Assembly: GCA_041650805.1 (NCBI GenBank)
Contig: JBAZKM010000009.1
Coordinates: forward strand, 1 to 64,000
Source: Candidatus Omnitrophota bacterium
GTDB lineage: Bacteria > Omnitrophota > Gorgyraeia > 2-01-FULL-45-10
Direction: 5' to 3'
Length of the DNA stretch: 64,000 bases
Shown: in pieces, positions 1 through 8,767 of the stretch
Layout of the letters: each line of letters starts with the position of its first letter
Position numbering within the stretch: position 1 is the first letter of the stretch
Translations under genes and position numbers: made by a program
The notes under the pieces: model-generated
What the model saw: only the letters and a program-made list of their open reading frames with translations
The model's database searches: none
Told to the model about the DNA's origin: nothing

Positions 1-149
1 CGGCGCCTAGTATCCACGATCTGTCATTGGTACGCCTCGAGAGCGTTGAATGCCCTATAGAAACAAAAGGCGAGGGAGCGGCAGCCTGCCCTCCGAAGCA
101 AAACATCTCTGAATGGCAGAAGCTGCGAAGGAGGGGACCCGTAAAAATT
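1..149. other. Non-coding stretch downstream of fmt
   Basis: No credible gene is visible on either strand. The short open frames crossing this stretch start inside or run antisense to fmt and show no family features. Read on the minus strand it holds a small hairpin followed by a T-rich run (listed separately as a possible terminator). The rest could be unannotated intergenic sequence or part of a repeated element, which cannot be judged from one copy. Confidence 0.5.
61..94 (-). terminator. Possible Rho-independent terminator after fmt
   Basis: On the minus strand a GC-rich hairpin (GGAG..GGCAG / CTGCC..CTCC arms, positions 75-94, with one unpaired base and a very small loop) is followed at 69-61 by the T-rich run CTTTTGTTT. 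It lies about 55 bases past the fmt stop codon, at the end of the co-directional block. The stem is short and the T-tract is interrupted, so this is only a weak call. Confidence 0.3.
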
Positions 150-1085
150 TTACTCGAATCGTGTACCTTTGGAGAGGCGGTGGCCGCGGAGGAAGGCGGC
201 GGAGTCGAGGACCTTCTTGCCCTCGACCTGGAGATGCGTGATCTTTATCGCGCCCGAACCGGTAGCAACTACTATCCCTGTGCTCTCGCCGGAGGCGATG
301 ACCTCGCCGGGGGCCACTCCGTCTGATGAGGCGTCCGAAAGAGCGGTCTTCAATATCTTGAGCGTCTTCCGGCCGTAATGGGTGTAAGCGCCGGGCCACG
401 GGATGAGGCCGCGGACCTTATTATGGATGGCCGCCGCCGGCTCGTCCCAGCGTATGAGACCCTCCTCTTTTCTCAGCTTGGGCGCGTAGGTCGCCTTCTC
501 AGGGTCCTGCTTTTCGAAATGCGCCTTCCCGTCCTCTATCAGCCGTAATGTGTCGACCAATAAGATGGCCCCTGCCTCGGACAGCTTCTCGCTCAAGGTG
601 ATATTTGTATCTTCCGGACCTATACCTACTTCCTTCTCCGCCATTATGTCGCCTTCGTCCATACGCTCATTCATGCGTATCACGGTGACACCGGTGATCT
701 CATCGCCGTTCATGACGGCCCTGTTCGTCGGCGCGGCGCCCCTGTATCCGGGAAGGAGCGACCCGTGCAGGTTAACGGCGTACAATTTCGGTATCGAGAG
801 GACCTCCCTTTTCAGTATCTGACCGAAAGATACGACGACGAATATGTCTGGGCCGACTTTTTTAAGACGCTCTATCGACTCCGACCCGGAGGCGTCTTCC
901 GGCTGATAGACGGTAACGCCCCTGGAGAGGGCAAAGACCTTTGTCGGCGGAGGCGATATCGCGAGGTTCCTGCCGCTCTTCCTGTCCGGCTGCGTCACGA
1001 GCAAAGCTACCTCATGACCCGAATCGATCAGCGCCTTCAGCGCCGGAAGCGCGAAATTGGACGTGCCGAAAAATATGATCTTCAT
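150..1085 (-). CDS. fmt: Methionyl-tRNA formyltransferase
   Basis: Transfers a formyl group from 10-formyl-tetrahydrofolate to Met-tRNA(fMet) for translation initiation, in the cytoplasm. At 311 residues it has the normal length. The N-terminal Rossmann-like formyltransferase fold opens with a GTSNFA loop. The signature HGSLLPGYRGAAP lies at residues 107-119, and the expected catalytic triad Asn105, His107 and Asp143 is present. The C-terminal half matches the tRNA-binding OB-like domain (INKVRGLIPWPGA region). The ATG at 1085 has a strong GAGGTGA ribosome binding site. It follows priA by 9 bases, a common bacterial pairing (priA-fmt, often with def), which supports a housekeeping operon tail. 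Confidence 0.97.
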   Translation of the reverse strand: MKIIFFGTSNFALPALKALIDSGHEVALLVTQPDRKSGRNLAISPPPTKVFALSRGVTVYQPEDASGSESIERLKKVGPDIFVVVSFGQILKREVLSIPKLYAVNLHGSLLPGYRGAAPTNRAVMNGDEITGVTVIRMNERMDEGDIMAEKEVGIGPEDTNITLSEKLSEAGAILLVDTLRLIEDGKAHFEKQDPEKATYAPKLRKEEGLIRWDEPAAAIHNKVRGLIPWPGAYTHYGRKTLKILKTALSDASSDGVAPGEVIASGESTGIVVATGSGAIKITHLQVEGKKVLDSAAFLRGHRLSKGTRFE

Positions 1086-1094
1086 ATTTCACCT

Positions 1095-3119
1095 CTACAT
1101 TGATATCGGATCTACGTCTACGGCTATTAGCACGCCGTGCGGCTTCTTGAACTTCGCCAGGACCTTCCTAAGCAGTTCGCACATAGCGATCCGGTCCTTC
1201 CCCTTAAGCACTATATTATACCTGAAGTAGCCGCGGACGCGCGCTATCGGCGCCGGGGCAGGCCCGGCCACTTTAGCGGTCGCGTCTTCCGCTCTTATGG
1301 CCGTCGCGAGCTCCGAGGCGGCCTTTTGCGTCATCTCGTCATTCCTTGCGCGTACGGTGATCTTGACTAGGCGTACGAACGGCGGGAAGAGGAGCTCTTT
1401 ACGGGAGACGATCTCTTCCTGGTAGAACTTCTCGTAATCGTGCTTGGCGGCAGTGAGGACGGCATAATGGCTCGGCGCATACGTCTGGACTATGACCTCT
1501 CCCCCGTCCTCGCCCCTCCCGGCGCGGCCGGCGACCTGTGTAAGGAGGTTAAATGTCCTCTCGCTCGCGCGGAAATCCGGTATATTCAGCGTCACGTCCG
1601 CGGAGACGACCCCGACGAGCGTCACCATGGGGAAGTCGAGCCCCTTCGCTATCATCTGCGTACCCACCAGGATGTTGACGCTGCCGGATTTGAACGTCCC
1701 GAGTATCCTGTCGTGAGAGCCGGCCTTCTGGGTGGTATCGGAATCCATCCTCGCCAGGTGGACGGCGGGGAAGCTGTGGCTTATCTCCGATTCCACCTTC
1801 TCCGTGCCCAAACCGAAGTACTTTATATAGCTGCTCCTGCACTTTGGGCATATGTCCGGCGGCTCCGCCGTGTAGTTACAATAATGGCAGACCAGCCTCT
1901 TCTCTTCAAAGTGGTAGACCAGCGTCGTATCACAACGCCTGCATTTCATTACGAAGCCGCACGCCTTGCAGTTAAGGAAGGTGGAAAATCCACGCCTGTT
2001 CAGGAATATGATCGCCTGTTTCTTCTCTTTCAGCGTCTTATCGATGGCGTCCAGGAGGACCTTCGAGAATATCGCTATCCTCTTCTTGGTCGCGACCTCC
2101 ATCCTCATATCGACTATCTTCACCTTCGGGAGGAGCCGTTCCTCGATACGCTTGGTCAGCCGTATCAGCTTATACTCGCCGTGTTTTGCCTTGTAATACG
2201 ACTCGAGCGAAGGCGTGGCGGTCCCCAGGACGAGCGGGCAGTTATTTAGCCGCGCCCTCTCCTCCGCAACCTCGCGCGCATGATAGCGCGGCACGTCCTC
2301 CTGTTTATATGAAGTCTCATGTTCCTCATCGATTATGATGAGGCCGAGGCCGGCTACCGGGCTGAATATGGCGGACCTCGCCCCCACCACTATCCTGGCC
2401 CTGCCCTCTTTTATCTTCTTCCACTCCAGGAATTTTTTTGCGGGTGTGAGCTTGGAGTGTATGACCGCGACGAGGTCACCGAACCTCGATACGAAACGCT
2501 CTATCGTCTGCGGGGTGAGCGATATCTCGGGCACCAGCATTATGACACCCTTGCCCGCGGAAAGGATGAGCGTGATCGCCTGGAGGTATATCTCCGTCTT
2601 GCCGCTTGCCGTTATGCCGTGGAGAAGGAACGTCTTATGCTCTCTCTTCTCTATCGATTCGCGCAATGCCTTCAACGCCTTATCCTGCTCGTCCGTCAGG
2701 ACGTGCGGCAGCGAGGCAGCCCACTGGGATGTATCGATATGCAGATCTTTTATCGTGGACCCTATCTCCTCCTTGCCTTTCTTTATGCCTGCCGGTACGG
2801 CCGCCTCTATGGCGTCTCCCCATGAACAGAAATAGTTGTCCTTTATCCATCGCGTAAGCTTCAGCATCTCTTCGTTTATCAGGGGCTCTCTGTCTATGAC
2901 CTTGACTATCGCCTTGAGGTCCTTTACGCCAGGGTCGCCGGTAAGCCCCACCACATATCCCACGACGGTCCTCGTCTGGAAAGGGACGAAGACCCTCTTC
3001 CCTACGGCGATATCCCCGAGCATCTCATCGGGGATCGAATAATGGAAGGTCCTGTCCATGGGCAGGGCCACCGCCACTTCGGCAAAGGTCTTCTTCCGGT
3101 CCTCTGTTTCAACGTCCAT
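1095..3119 (-). CDS. priA: Primosomal protein N' (replication restart helicase PriA)
   Basis: Superfamily 2 3'-to-5' DNA helicase that reloads the replisome at stalled forks. At 674 residues it is within the family range. It shows an N-terminal 3'-DNA-binding domain, Walker A GITASGKT at residues 168-175, a DEEH Walker B box near residue 264, and a zinc-binding insert of four CxxC pairs (CKAC, CRRC, CHYC, CPKC) around residues 390-435. The helicase motifs near GTQMIAKGLDFP and QVAGRAGR follow. ATG start with a GGTGA site. It sits 3 bases downstream of a glycosyltransferase, so this housekeeping pair is probably co-transcribed with the glycan locus. Confidence 0.97.
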   Translation of the reverse strand: MDVETEDRKKTFAEVAVALPMDRTFHYSIPDEMLGDIAVGKRVFVPFQTRTVVGYVVGLTGDPGVKDLKAIVKVIDREPLINEEMLKLTRWIKDNYFCSWGDAIEAAVPAGIKKGKEEIGSTIKDLHIDTSQWAASLPHVLTDEQDKALKALRESIEKREHKTFLLHGITASGKTEIYLQAITLILSAGKGVIMLVPEISLTPQTIERFVSRFGDLVAVIHSKLTPAKKFLEWKKIKEGRARIVVGARSAIFSPVAGLGLIIIDEEHETSYKQEDVPRYHAREVAEERARLNNCPLVLGTATPSLESYYKAKHGEYKLIRLTKRIEERLLPKVKIVDMRMEVATKKRIAIFSKVLLDAIDKTLKEKKQAIIFLNRRGFSTFLNCKACGFVMKCRRCDTTLVYHFEEKRLVCHYCNYTAEPPDICPKCRSSYIKYFGLGTEKVESEISHSFPAVHLARMDSDTTQKAGSHDRILGTFKSGSVNILVGTQMIAKGLDFPMVTLVGVVSADVTLNIPDFRASERTFNLLTQVAGRAGRGEDGGEVIVQTYAPSHYAVLTAAKHDYEKFYQEEIVSRKELLFPPFVRLVKITVRARNDEMTQKAASELATAIRAEDATAKVAGPAPAPIARVRGYFRYNIVLKGKDRIAMCELLRKVLAKFKKPHGVLIAVDVDPISM

Positions 3120-3122
3120 ATG

Positions 3123-3965
3123 TCACCGTAGGTTCAATATACCGGTCGGCGTACCCCTGTTGTAACGGCTGCTATAAGGAAAACCCGCAAGGACAGCCGA
3201 TATTTTGAAAGCGAGGTATCGCTTAATGCTTAAAAGCCCTCCCGGCGATGTAAGGCCCATCGTCAGCTTAAAATCCCGCCATAACCTTTTGGCCCGCATC
3301 CCCACCTCATGCCTGGTAGAGTCCATGAGCGCCGTATCGGAGGTGAGGCTCTTCGGGTGGACGCATATATCGGTCAGGACCTCGTCTATATAGAGGAACC
3401 TTACGCCTCTGGCCGACAGGCGCAGGAATAGGTCCCAGTCCTCGTGGCACTTCAGCCGCTCGTCAAGCATCTCTCTTCCCAGGACCTGCCTCCTGAACAT
3501 CGCGCTCGATATGTGTATGAAGTTATTCCGTTTCAGGAAATAGAATATATCACCGCCGAAATGGAAGTACGGGCTCTCTATTACGCGCTTGCCGCCTTCC
3601 AGGAAGTAGCTCTCGTTCGTGTAAGAGACGCCGTATCCGGGGTTCTTCTCCATCAATTCAACCTGCCTCTTTATCCTGCCGGGCCTGAATATGTCGTCGG
3701 CATGCAGGACCGCCAGATAATCTCCGGAAGATGCCTCCATGCCTTTATTCACGGCGTGTGAGACGCCTCCCTTCTCCGTCCTCAAACAGCGCACCCGGCC
3801 ATCGCCTGAATACGCGGCCAGCGCCTCTTTCAGGTCGTCCGTCGAACCGTCATCCACTATTATCACCTCGATATCGCCATACCCCTGTGACAGGACGCTG
3901 TCGACGGCCCGCCGTATGAAATGCGCCGCATTATGTACCGGGGTTATCACGCTGATCTTAGGCAT
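3123..3965 (-). CDS. Glycosyltransferase family 2
   Basis: GT-A fold inverting glycosyltransferase of 280 residues. The N-terminus SVITPVHNAAHF and the VDDGSTD loop are nucleotide-sugar binding elements. The metal-binding DxD appears as HADD (about residue 91), and a CHEDWDLFLRL acceptor/catalytic ED motif lies near residue 187. No membrane segment is evident before the mildly hydrophobic C-terminus. It is the last glycan gene before priA. Substrate and linkage cannot be told from sequence. The overall type resembles rhamnosyl- or galactosyl-transferases of polysaccharide loci. Confidence 0.9.
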   Translation of the reverse strand: MPKISVITPVHNAAHFIRRAVDSVLSQGYGDIEVIIVDDGSTDDLKEALAAYSGDGRVRCLRTEKGGVSHAVNKGMEASSGDYLAVLHADDIFRPGRIKRQVELMEKNPGYGVSYTNESYFLEGGKRVIESPYFHFGGDIFYFLKRNNFIHISSAMFRRQVLGREMLDERLKCHEDWDLFLRLSARGVRFLYIDEVLTDICVHPKSLTSDTALMDSTRHEVGMRAKRLWRDFKLTMGLTSPGGLLSIKRYLAFKISAVLAGFPYSSRYNRGTPTGILNLR

Positions 3966-3986
3966 GGCGACCGCAAGGGTTCGTAT

Positions 3987-5333
3987 TCAATTGAACACAT
4001 TTATGTGGTTAGCTATCAACTCTTTGTTAAACCTGCCCAGCTTCAACCTGTCTATCTTCCGCCTTATCCTGACCGAAAGCGGTATATGCCTGGTCCGGGC
4101 CAGCGCCTCTTTCAAAAATTCATAGTCAATGCCCTTTATCTTGGGCGATACGGGATCTCTCTTATAATCGGAATGGTCCTTTATCAGGGAGATATCCTTC
4201 TCCTTGCAATATTCGAAGAGGTCGCTTCCGGGGAAAGGCGTGTAGAATGTCGGGCTCGGGACGTACGGTCTTATCTTCTCTATCATCTTCACCGTCTCCA
4301 TCACCTCTTCTTTCGTCTCGGTCGGTATGCCGAGGATGAAGTTCGCGAAGACCCTTATGCCCAGCCGTTTACAGATGGCTCCCGCCCTGTAATTCTGCTC
4401 TACCGTGGTGCCCTTGCGCAGGAAGTCGAGGATCCTCTGGCTTCCGCTCTCGAAACCTACCAGGAGGAGGGCCAGCCCGTGGCGCTTCATGTCCCTGAAG
4501 AGGTCCGGGTGTTTCACTATGATATCGGCCCGGCTCTGGCAGACGAAAGGTTTCCCGAACCCTTTCGTCCCATAAAACCTGAGGAACTTTTCCACCCATC
4601 TTATGTCCTCGAGAAGGCAATCGTCGTGTATCATAAGGCTGTTCAGGCCCACCCTGTCCCTGGTCATCGTGAGCTCCTCCATAAAGCGCTCGACCGAAAC
4701 ACGCCGTACTTTGGAGCCGAAGATCTTCCGCTCGGCCGGCTGACAAAAATTGCAATTGTATACGCAGCCTCTCCCGGCGGTCGCTGTTATGAAAGGCATC
4801 TTCAGGAAAGGGACCATCGGCGCCTCCAGTATGGGAAAGAGGGACCTGTCCTCGAACGGGATCTTCTCGAGGTCCGGCATCTCCCCCTGTATGACCTTTG
4901 ACTTCATGGCGCCCGACGCGATATCGCCCGCTACCCGGGGCAGCGTGATCTCGGCCTCACCCTTGAATATATAGTCGATATAGGGATTGCCCATGAGCTC
5001 ATCCGGCATGATGCTGGGGTGGACCCCTCCCACAACGACCCTTATCTTTTTATCCGTATCTTTTATGATCTTTGCCGATGTGATCGCGGCATCGAAATCG
5101 AGGCTCATCATCGTTATGCCTACGACCTCCGGGGCGATCCTCTTCACAAGGGGCGGCAATTCGTCCCAGCCGTAAAGCTGTCTCAGGTCTATCAGCGAAA
5201 CGGTATGTCCGTCCTTCTTCAGGGCAGAGCTTATATGGGACAGGCCGTGATGTATCCATCCCGTCCTGGGACGCTCCGGCGGCCTGGCGAAGCCGTCCAT
5301 CGTGATCCCGGGATAGAGCAGGGCTATCTTCAT
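3987..5333 (-). CDS. B12-binding domain radical SAM protein
   Basis: 448-residue enzyme with an N-terminal cobalamin-binding-type domain (LLYPGIT start, ITMMSLDFD, VVVGGVHPSIMP, YIFKGEAE) followed by a radical SAM core with the cluster motif CVYNCNFC at about residue 190. Downstream, FESGSQRILDFLRKGTT and FILGIPTET are typical of this class. A 4Fe-4S cluster cleaves SAM, and cobalamin often serves as a methyl carrier in the class (methylases, cyclases). Its stop-to-start junction with the downstream-coded DNA glycosylase leaves no spacer. Two other genes in the window share this architecture (30229-31779, 54527-56023). The substrate is unknown. A modification of a lipid or sugar is only a guess from context. 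Confidence 0.88.
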   Translation of the reverse strand: MKIALLYPGITMDGFARPPERPRTGWIHHGLSHISSALKKDGHTVSLIDLRQLYGWDELPPLVKRIAPEVVGITMMSLDFDAAITSAKIIKDTDKKIRVVVGGVHPSIMPDELMGNPYIDYIFKGEAEITLPRVAGDIASGAMKSKVIQGEMPDLEKIPFEDRSLFPILEAPMVPFLKMPFITATAGRGCVYNCNFCQPAERKIFGSKVRRVSVERFMEELTMTRDRVGLNSLMIHDDCLLEDIRWVEKFLRFYGTKGFGKPFVCQSRADIIVKHPDLFRDMKRHGLALLLVGFESGSQRILDFLRKGTTVEQNYRAGAICKRLGIRVFANFILGIPTETKEEVMETVKMIEKIRPYVPSPTFYTPFPGSDLFEYCKEKDISLIKDHSDYKRDPVSPKIKGIDYEFLKEALARTRHIPLSVRIRRKIDRLKLGRFNKELIANHINVFN

Positions 5334-6023
5334 CTATTTCCCTTCAAGCTCTCTCTTTATCTTTTTGACATCTTCCCACACGGTCTTCTTCTCCGAAGGG
5401 TTCCTCAGGAGATAGGCGGGGTGGAACGTAGGCATGACCTTTATCCCGTTATACTCGCGGAACTTCCCCCTCAATGCGCCGATCGGCTCCTGCGTCCTCA
5501 GGAGCGTCTGGCTCGCGGACTTCCCGAGGGTGCATATCACAACGGGATGTATGATATCTATCTGCCTCTTAAGGTTATCTTCGCAGGCCAGTATCTCGGT
5601 GGGCAACGGGACCCTGTTATTCGGGGGCCTGCACTTAAGGACGTTTGCTATGTAGACATCCTGGCGCTTCAAGCCCATCGCCTCTATTATCCTGGTGAGA
5701 AGCTGCCCTGCCCTGCCGACGAACGGCAGGGCCTGCCTGTCTTCCTCTTCTCCCGGCGCCTCCCCTACGAACATGAGGCGCGCCCGGCCGTTCCCGGAAC
5801 CGAAGACGATGTTTGTCCTAGTCTTATACAGATCGCAGGCCTTGCAGCCGGAGAGTTCCTTCTTAAGGGTTTCGAGCTCATCCGGGACGGGTTTCGGTCC
5901 ATCCCCTTTCCCCGCGTGAACCGGGAAATATAACTCTTCGACGCCGGAGGCCTTCTCCAATTCCATGTAAGACCTGAGCGCCCGCAATATCTCCTTTAAA
6001 TCATATTCCGCCGCGTTAAGCAT
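5334..6023 (-). CDS. Family 4-type uracil-DNA glycosylase (4Fe-4S)
   Basis: Removes uracil from DNA in base excision repair. The UDG superfamily motifs are clear: GEAPGEEED with a following PFVGRAGQLL, TFHPAYLLRNP near the C-terminus, and four cysteines placed as in Fe-S UDGs (CKAC, the Cys of LKCRPPNN, and ACEDN). I chose ATG at 6023, giving about 229 residues and an 8-base overlap with the preceding gene. A longer start at 6065 would add a proline-rich 14-residue extension buried in that gene. It is a housekeeping DNA repair gene inside a glycan operon. Confidence 0.92.
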   Translation of the reverse strand: MLNAAEYDLKEILRALRSYMELEKASGVEELYFPVHAGKGDGPKPVPDELETLKKELSGCKACDLYKTRTNIVFGSGNGRARLMFVGEAPGEEEDRQALPFVGRAGQLLTRIIEAMGLKRQDVYIANVLKCRPPNNRVPLPTEILACEDNLKRQIDIIHPVVICTLGKSASQTLLRTQEPIGALRGKFREYNGIKVMPTFHPAYLLRNPSEKKTVWEDVKKIKRELEGK

Positions 6024-7161
6024 CCCTGCCTCCGGCCATCCCGGCCGCCAGGGCCGCGACGTCATAGCAGGCCCGCGGCCTACCGAGGCGGCGCACCGTC
6101 TCCCGCATCGCCTTCATCCTCCCGGGGTCCGCCATCAGGTCCTCAAGGATAGCCGAGATATCGCGCACGTCTTTTATCCGTATCGCGGCCCCATGCTTGA
6201 CCACAAAGTCGCTGTTACCCGTCTCCTGCCCCGGAATCGGCGAGGTCGCGATAAGGGGCAGCCCTTTAGCGAGGCACTCCGTTACAGTGATGCCGCCTGC
6301 CTTCGATATGACTATATCGGAGACCTCCATAAAATCGTAGACATTATCCACAAAACCGAGCACCTTCAGGTCGATCCCCATACGCTCTTTAAGGGATTTC
6401 ATCCTGTTTATAAGGTCCTCGTTATGACCGCAGATGACTATGACCTGTATAGGGCCGGGTACGGCAGCGGCGCTTTTGACTATATCCTCTATGGGTCCGA
6501 CGCCGAAACCTCCGCCTATTACGAGCACCGTAAAGATATCGCTCTTCAGCTCGAAGGTGCTCTTTATCTTCTCTTTATCAAGCGCCTTGGAGAAGACCGG
6601 TTCCACCGGTATCCCCAGGACCTTTATCTTCGAGTCCGCTATCCCCCACCGCATAAGGTCATCCCTGGCCTCTTCGTTCGATACGACATAGATGTCGACG
6701 AAATCCGAAACCCACCACGAGTGAAGCCGGTAATCGGTTATGACGGTGATTATCTTTGACCTCAAAAGGCCGGCCCTCTTAAGGTCGGAAGCGACTTCGC
6801 TCGCGAAAAAATGCGTCGATACGATCACCTCCGGCTGGTTCTTCAGGAGATGAGTTACGAGCGGTTTTGAATTTGCCCAGTTATTCAACCGCCTCAGTTT
6901 GGAGACCGCCAGGTTGACGTAGTAATTGTCGGTAAGGTAATACATGAATCCCCAGAGAAGCGATAATTTATTGACGGCCAGCAGATATACCTTCAGGTAT
7001 GTCCACTTGAAAAATGCGTTGGTGTAATCGAGCGCGTCGATAAGAGAGACCTCCGTATCCTGCGGCCGGACCTCATCCAGCGCCTTCTTCACCGCTACCG
7101 CCGCCTTCTTGTGGCCGATACCCGCCGTCGCATAGACTACCAGTATCTTTTTCATAGTCAC
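6016..7161 (-). CDS. MGDG synthase / processive glucosyltransferase-like GT28
   Basis: 381-residue GT-B glycosyltransferase. The N-terminus ILVVYATAGIGHKKAA matches the MGDG-synthase N-terminal domain (G-x-GH-x-xAA loop). The C-terminal domain has VLVIGGGFG, VICGHN, LGFVDN and the donor-binding SKAGGITVTECLAKGLP stretch of the MurG/MGDG family. Relatives move galactose or glucose from UDP-sugars to diacylglycerol at the membrane face. A glycolipid role is therefore likely, but the sugar is not determined. ATG at 7161 overlaps the previous stop by four bases (ATGA), and an internal ATG two codons later is possible. Confidence 0.85.
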   Translation of the reverse strand: MTMKKILVVYATAGIGHKKAAVAVKKALDEVRPQDTEVSLIDALDYTNAFFKWTYLKVYLLAVNKLSLLWGFMYYLTDNYYVNLAVSKLRRLNNWANSKPLVTHLLKNQPEVIVSTHFFASEVASDLKRAGLLRSKIITVITDYRLHSWWVSDFVDIYVVSNEEARDDLMRWGIADSKIKVLGIPVEPVFSKALDKEKIKSTFELKSDIFTVLVIGGGFGVGPIEDIVKSAAAVPGPIQVIVICGHNEDLINRMKSLKERMGIDLKVLGFVDNVYDFMEVSDIVISKAGGITVTECLAKGLPLIATSPIPGQETGNSDFVVKHGAAIRIKDVRDISAILEDLMADPGRMKAMRETVRRLGRPRACYDVAALAAGMAGGRDA

Positions 7162-8201
7162 CCTTTTTTAAATATTTTTATGTTCTCCCTGACCCATCCC
7201 AAAAGAAGCGAGACGCCGTCCGACGGACCCACCTTCGGGCGCCACCTGAGCCGCTTCGACACCCTGCCTATATCCGATATATAGACCTTCTGGTCGGACG
7301 GGCGCCAATCCCTGAAGCCGCACCTCATCCTCATCCCGGTCTTCTTTTCGACGGTCTCAACGAACTCCAGGATGGACGTGGTATTATCCGGCCCGCCGCC
7401 TATGTTGAAGACATCGTGCCTCAGGCCGCCGGAGTAGAATTTATCGAACGCCCCGATCAGGTCCTCCACATACAGGATATCCCTCACCTGTTTCCCGTTC
7501 CCGTAAATAGTTATCGGCCTCCCGAGCAGGGCGGATATCACGAAATGCGCGACCCACCCCTGGTCCTCAAAACCGAATTGCCTTGTGCCGTATATACAGC
7601 TCATCCTGAAGACGGCCGTTTTCATCCCGTATATGCGCGCATATTCCTGCGTATAGAGATCGCCTACGTATTTGCTAACGCCGTAGGGCGTGTGGCCCGT
7701 CAGGTCAACGGGCATATCTTCGCCGACGCCTTTGACTCCCCTGTAAGCATAACGCTTCGCCCTCTCTACCAGCCGCAGTTTACCGACGTTCTCGCCGAAG
7801 ACCTTATTGGTCGAACAATAGATGAAGGCGGCCTCTTTCGACCTTTGCCGCAGCGCCTCCAGCACGTTCAATGTCCCAAAAGCGTTTATGCTGAAATCCT
7901 CGAGCGGCACCCTCCATGACAGCGGGACCCCCGGCTGTCCGGCTGCGTGGATACAGAGGTCCACGCCCTTACCGACGGCCGCGGCCACATCGCTCCTGTC
8001 CCTTATGTCGCCCTTAAGCCGTACTATATTTTTGTACTTTTTGAGATAACTCCAGTTGAACTCGACGCTCTTCCTGCTGTAGCCGAAGAGCTTCGAGCGC
8101 ATGAGGTTATCGAGCGCTATGACCTTGCATCCCCTCTTTGCGTAGTATTCGGCCGCGTGGCTCCCTACCATGCCTGCCGCGCCGGTCACAAGGACCCTCA
8201 T
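7158..8201 (-). CDS. CDP-paratose 2-epimerase-like SDR (NAD-dependent epimerase)
   Basis: Extended SDR of 347 residues. It has a GAAGMVGSH NAD loop at the N-terminus, CSTNKVFGE, a catalytic YGVSK (Y-x-x-x-K), and a long FGFEDQGWVAHF stretch followed by GNGKQVRDILYVEDL and WRPSDQKVY. This combination (TNKVxG, DQGW, WRPxDQ) resembles CDP-paratose/tyvelose 2-epimerases more than GalE. Such enzymes act on CDP-3,6-dideoxyhexoses. No CDP-glucose dehydratase was recognised in the window, so the true substrate may differ. Four-base overlaps on both sides tie it to gmhB and the GT28 gene. Confidence 0.8.
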   Translation of the reverse strand: MRVLVTGAAGMVGSHAAEYYAKRGCKVIALDNLMRSKLFGYSRKSVEFNWSYLKKYKNIVRLKGDIRDRSDVAAAVGKGVDLCIHAAGQPGVPLSWRVPLEDFSINAFGTLNVLEALRQRSKEAAFIYCSTNKVFGENVGKLRLVERAKRYAYRGVKGVGEDMPVDLTGHTPYGVSKYVGDLYTQEYARIYGMKTAVFRMSCIYGTRQFGFEDQGWVAHFVISALLGRPITIYGNGKQVRDILYVEDLIGAFDKFYSGGLRHDVFNIGGGPDNTTSILEFVETVEKKTGMRMRCGFRDWRPSDQKVYISDIGRVSKRLRWRPKVGPSDGVSLLLGWVRENIKIFKKG

Positions 8202-8767
8202 CTTCCGCCTCTTTTCAATATGAAATCAACGGCTTCCGGCAGATCTTTGAATATAAAGTCCGGTTTCACATCCCACCTCTTCACATCTTTACGGTCCGTC
8301 TTCCCGGACAATAAGAGTATGGTCCTGAGGCGGGCCCTCTTCCCGGCCTCTATGTCGACCAGGCCATCCCCTATGAAATACCTGCCGGCTATCCCCACGC
8401 CGAGGTCCCGCCCGGCCTTCCTTAAAAGCCCCGGCTTCGGTTTCCTGCATGCGCACCCGTCGCTCGTCTGGTGCGTGCAGTAATATACTCTCTTTATTCT
8501 CCCCCCGCCCTCCGCGATCTTGCCGAGCATCTTCCTTGTGATGCCGTTCAGGTCTTTGACGGAATAGAACCCTTTGCTGATGCCGGCCTGGTTCGAGATG
8601 ACTATTATATCATATCCGGCTTCGGTCAGTTCTTTTATGGCACGCCTGGCGCCCGGCAGAAAACGGAATTGCCCCCATTTCGTCACGTAACTGTGCGGCG
8701 TCCACCCCCCGGGGTCTTTATTTATGACGCCGTCCCTGTCTATGAATACTATCTTATCTTTTGCCAT
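8198..8767 (-). CDS. gmhB: D,D-heptose 1,7-bisphosphate 7-phosphatase-like HAD enzyme
   Basis: 189-residue HAD-superfamily phosphatase. The catalytic FIDRDGVIN motif is at the N-terminus. ISNQAGISKG carries the motif II Ser/Asn, and a zinc-binding loop CTHQTSDGCACRKPKPG matches the GmhB subfamily. GDGLVDIEAGKRA carries the motif IV Asp. GmhB dephosphorylates heptose bisphosphate in LPS heptose or S-layer heptose synthesis. A heptosyltransferase-family gene lies 11 kb upstream in the same operon direction. No gmhA or hldE was seen here. Histidinol-phosphate phosphatase is the other possible activity of this family. Confidence 0.85.
   Translation of the reverse strand: MAKDKIVFIDRDGVINKDPGGWTPHSYVTKWGQFRFLPGARRAIKELTEAGYDIIVISNQAGISKGFYSVKDLNGITRKMLGKIAEGGGRIKRVYYCTHQTSDGCACRKPKPGLLRKAGRDLGVGIAGRYFIGDGLVDIEAGKRARLRTILLLSGKTDRKDVKRWDVKPDFIFKDLPEAVDFILKRGGR

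Noticed and set aside
5019..5933. Long open frames on the plus strand (this and others, e.g. 1440-2249, 3921-4901, 44776-46041, 54851-56074, 62436-63476)
   Set aside because: They lie antisense to clear family genes, have no family motifs, and reflect the low stop density opposite GC-rich coding sequence.
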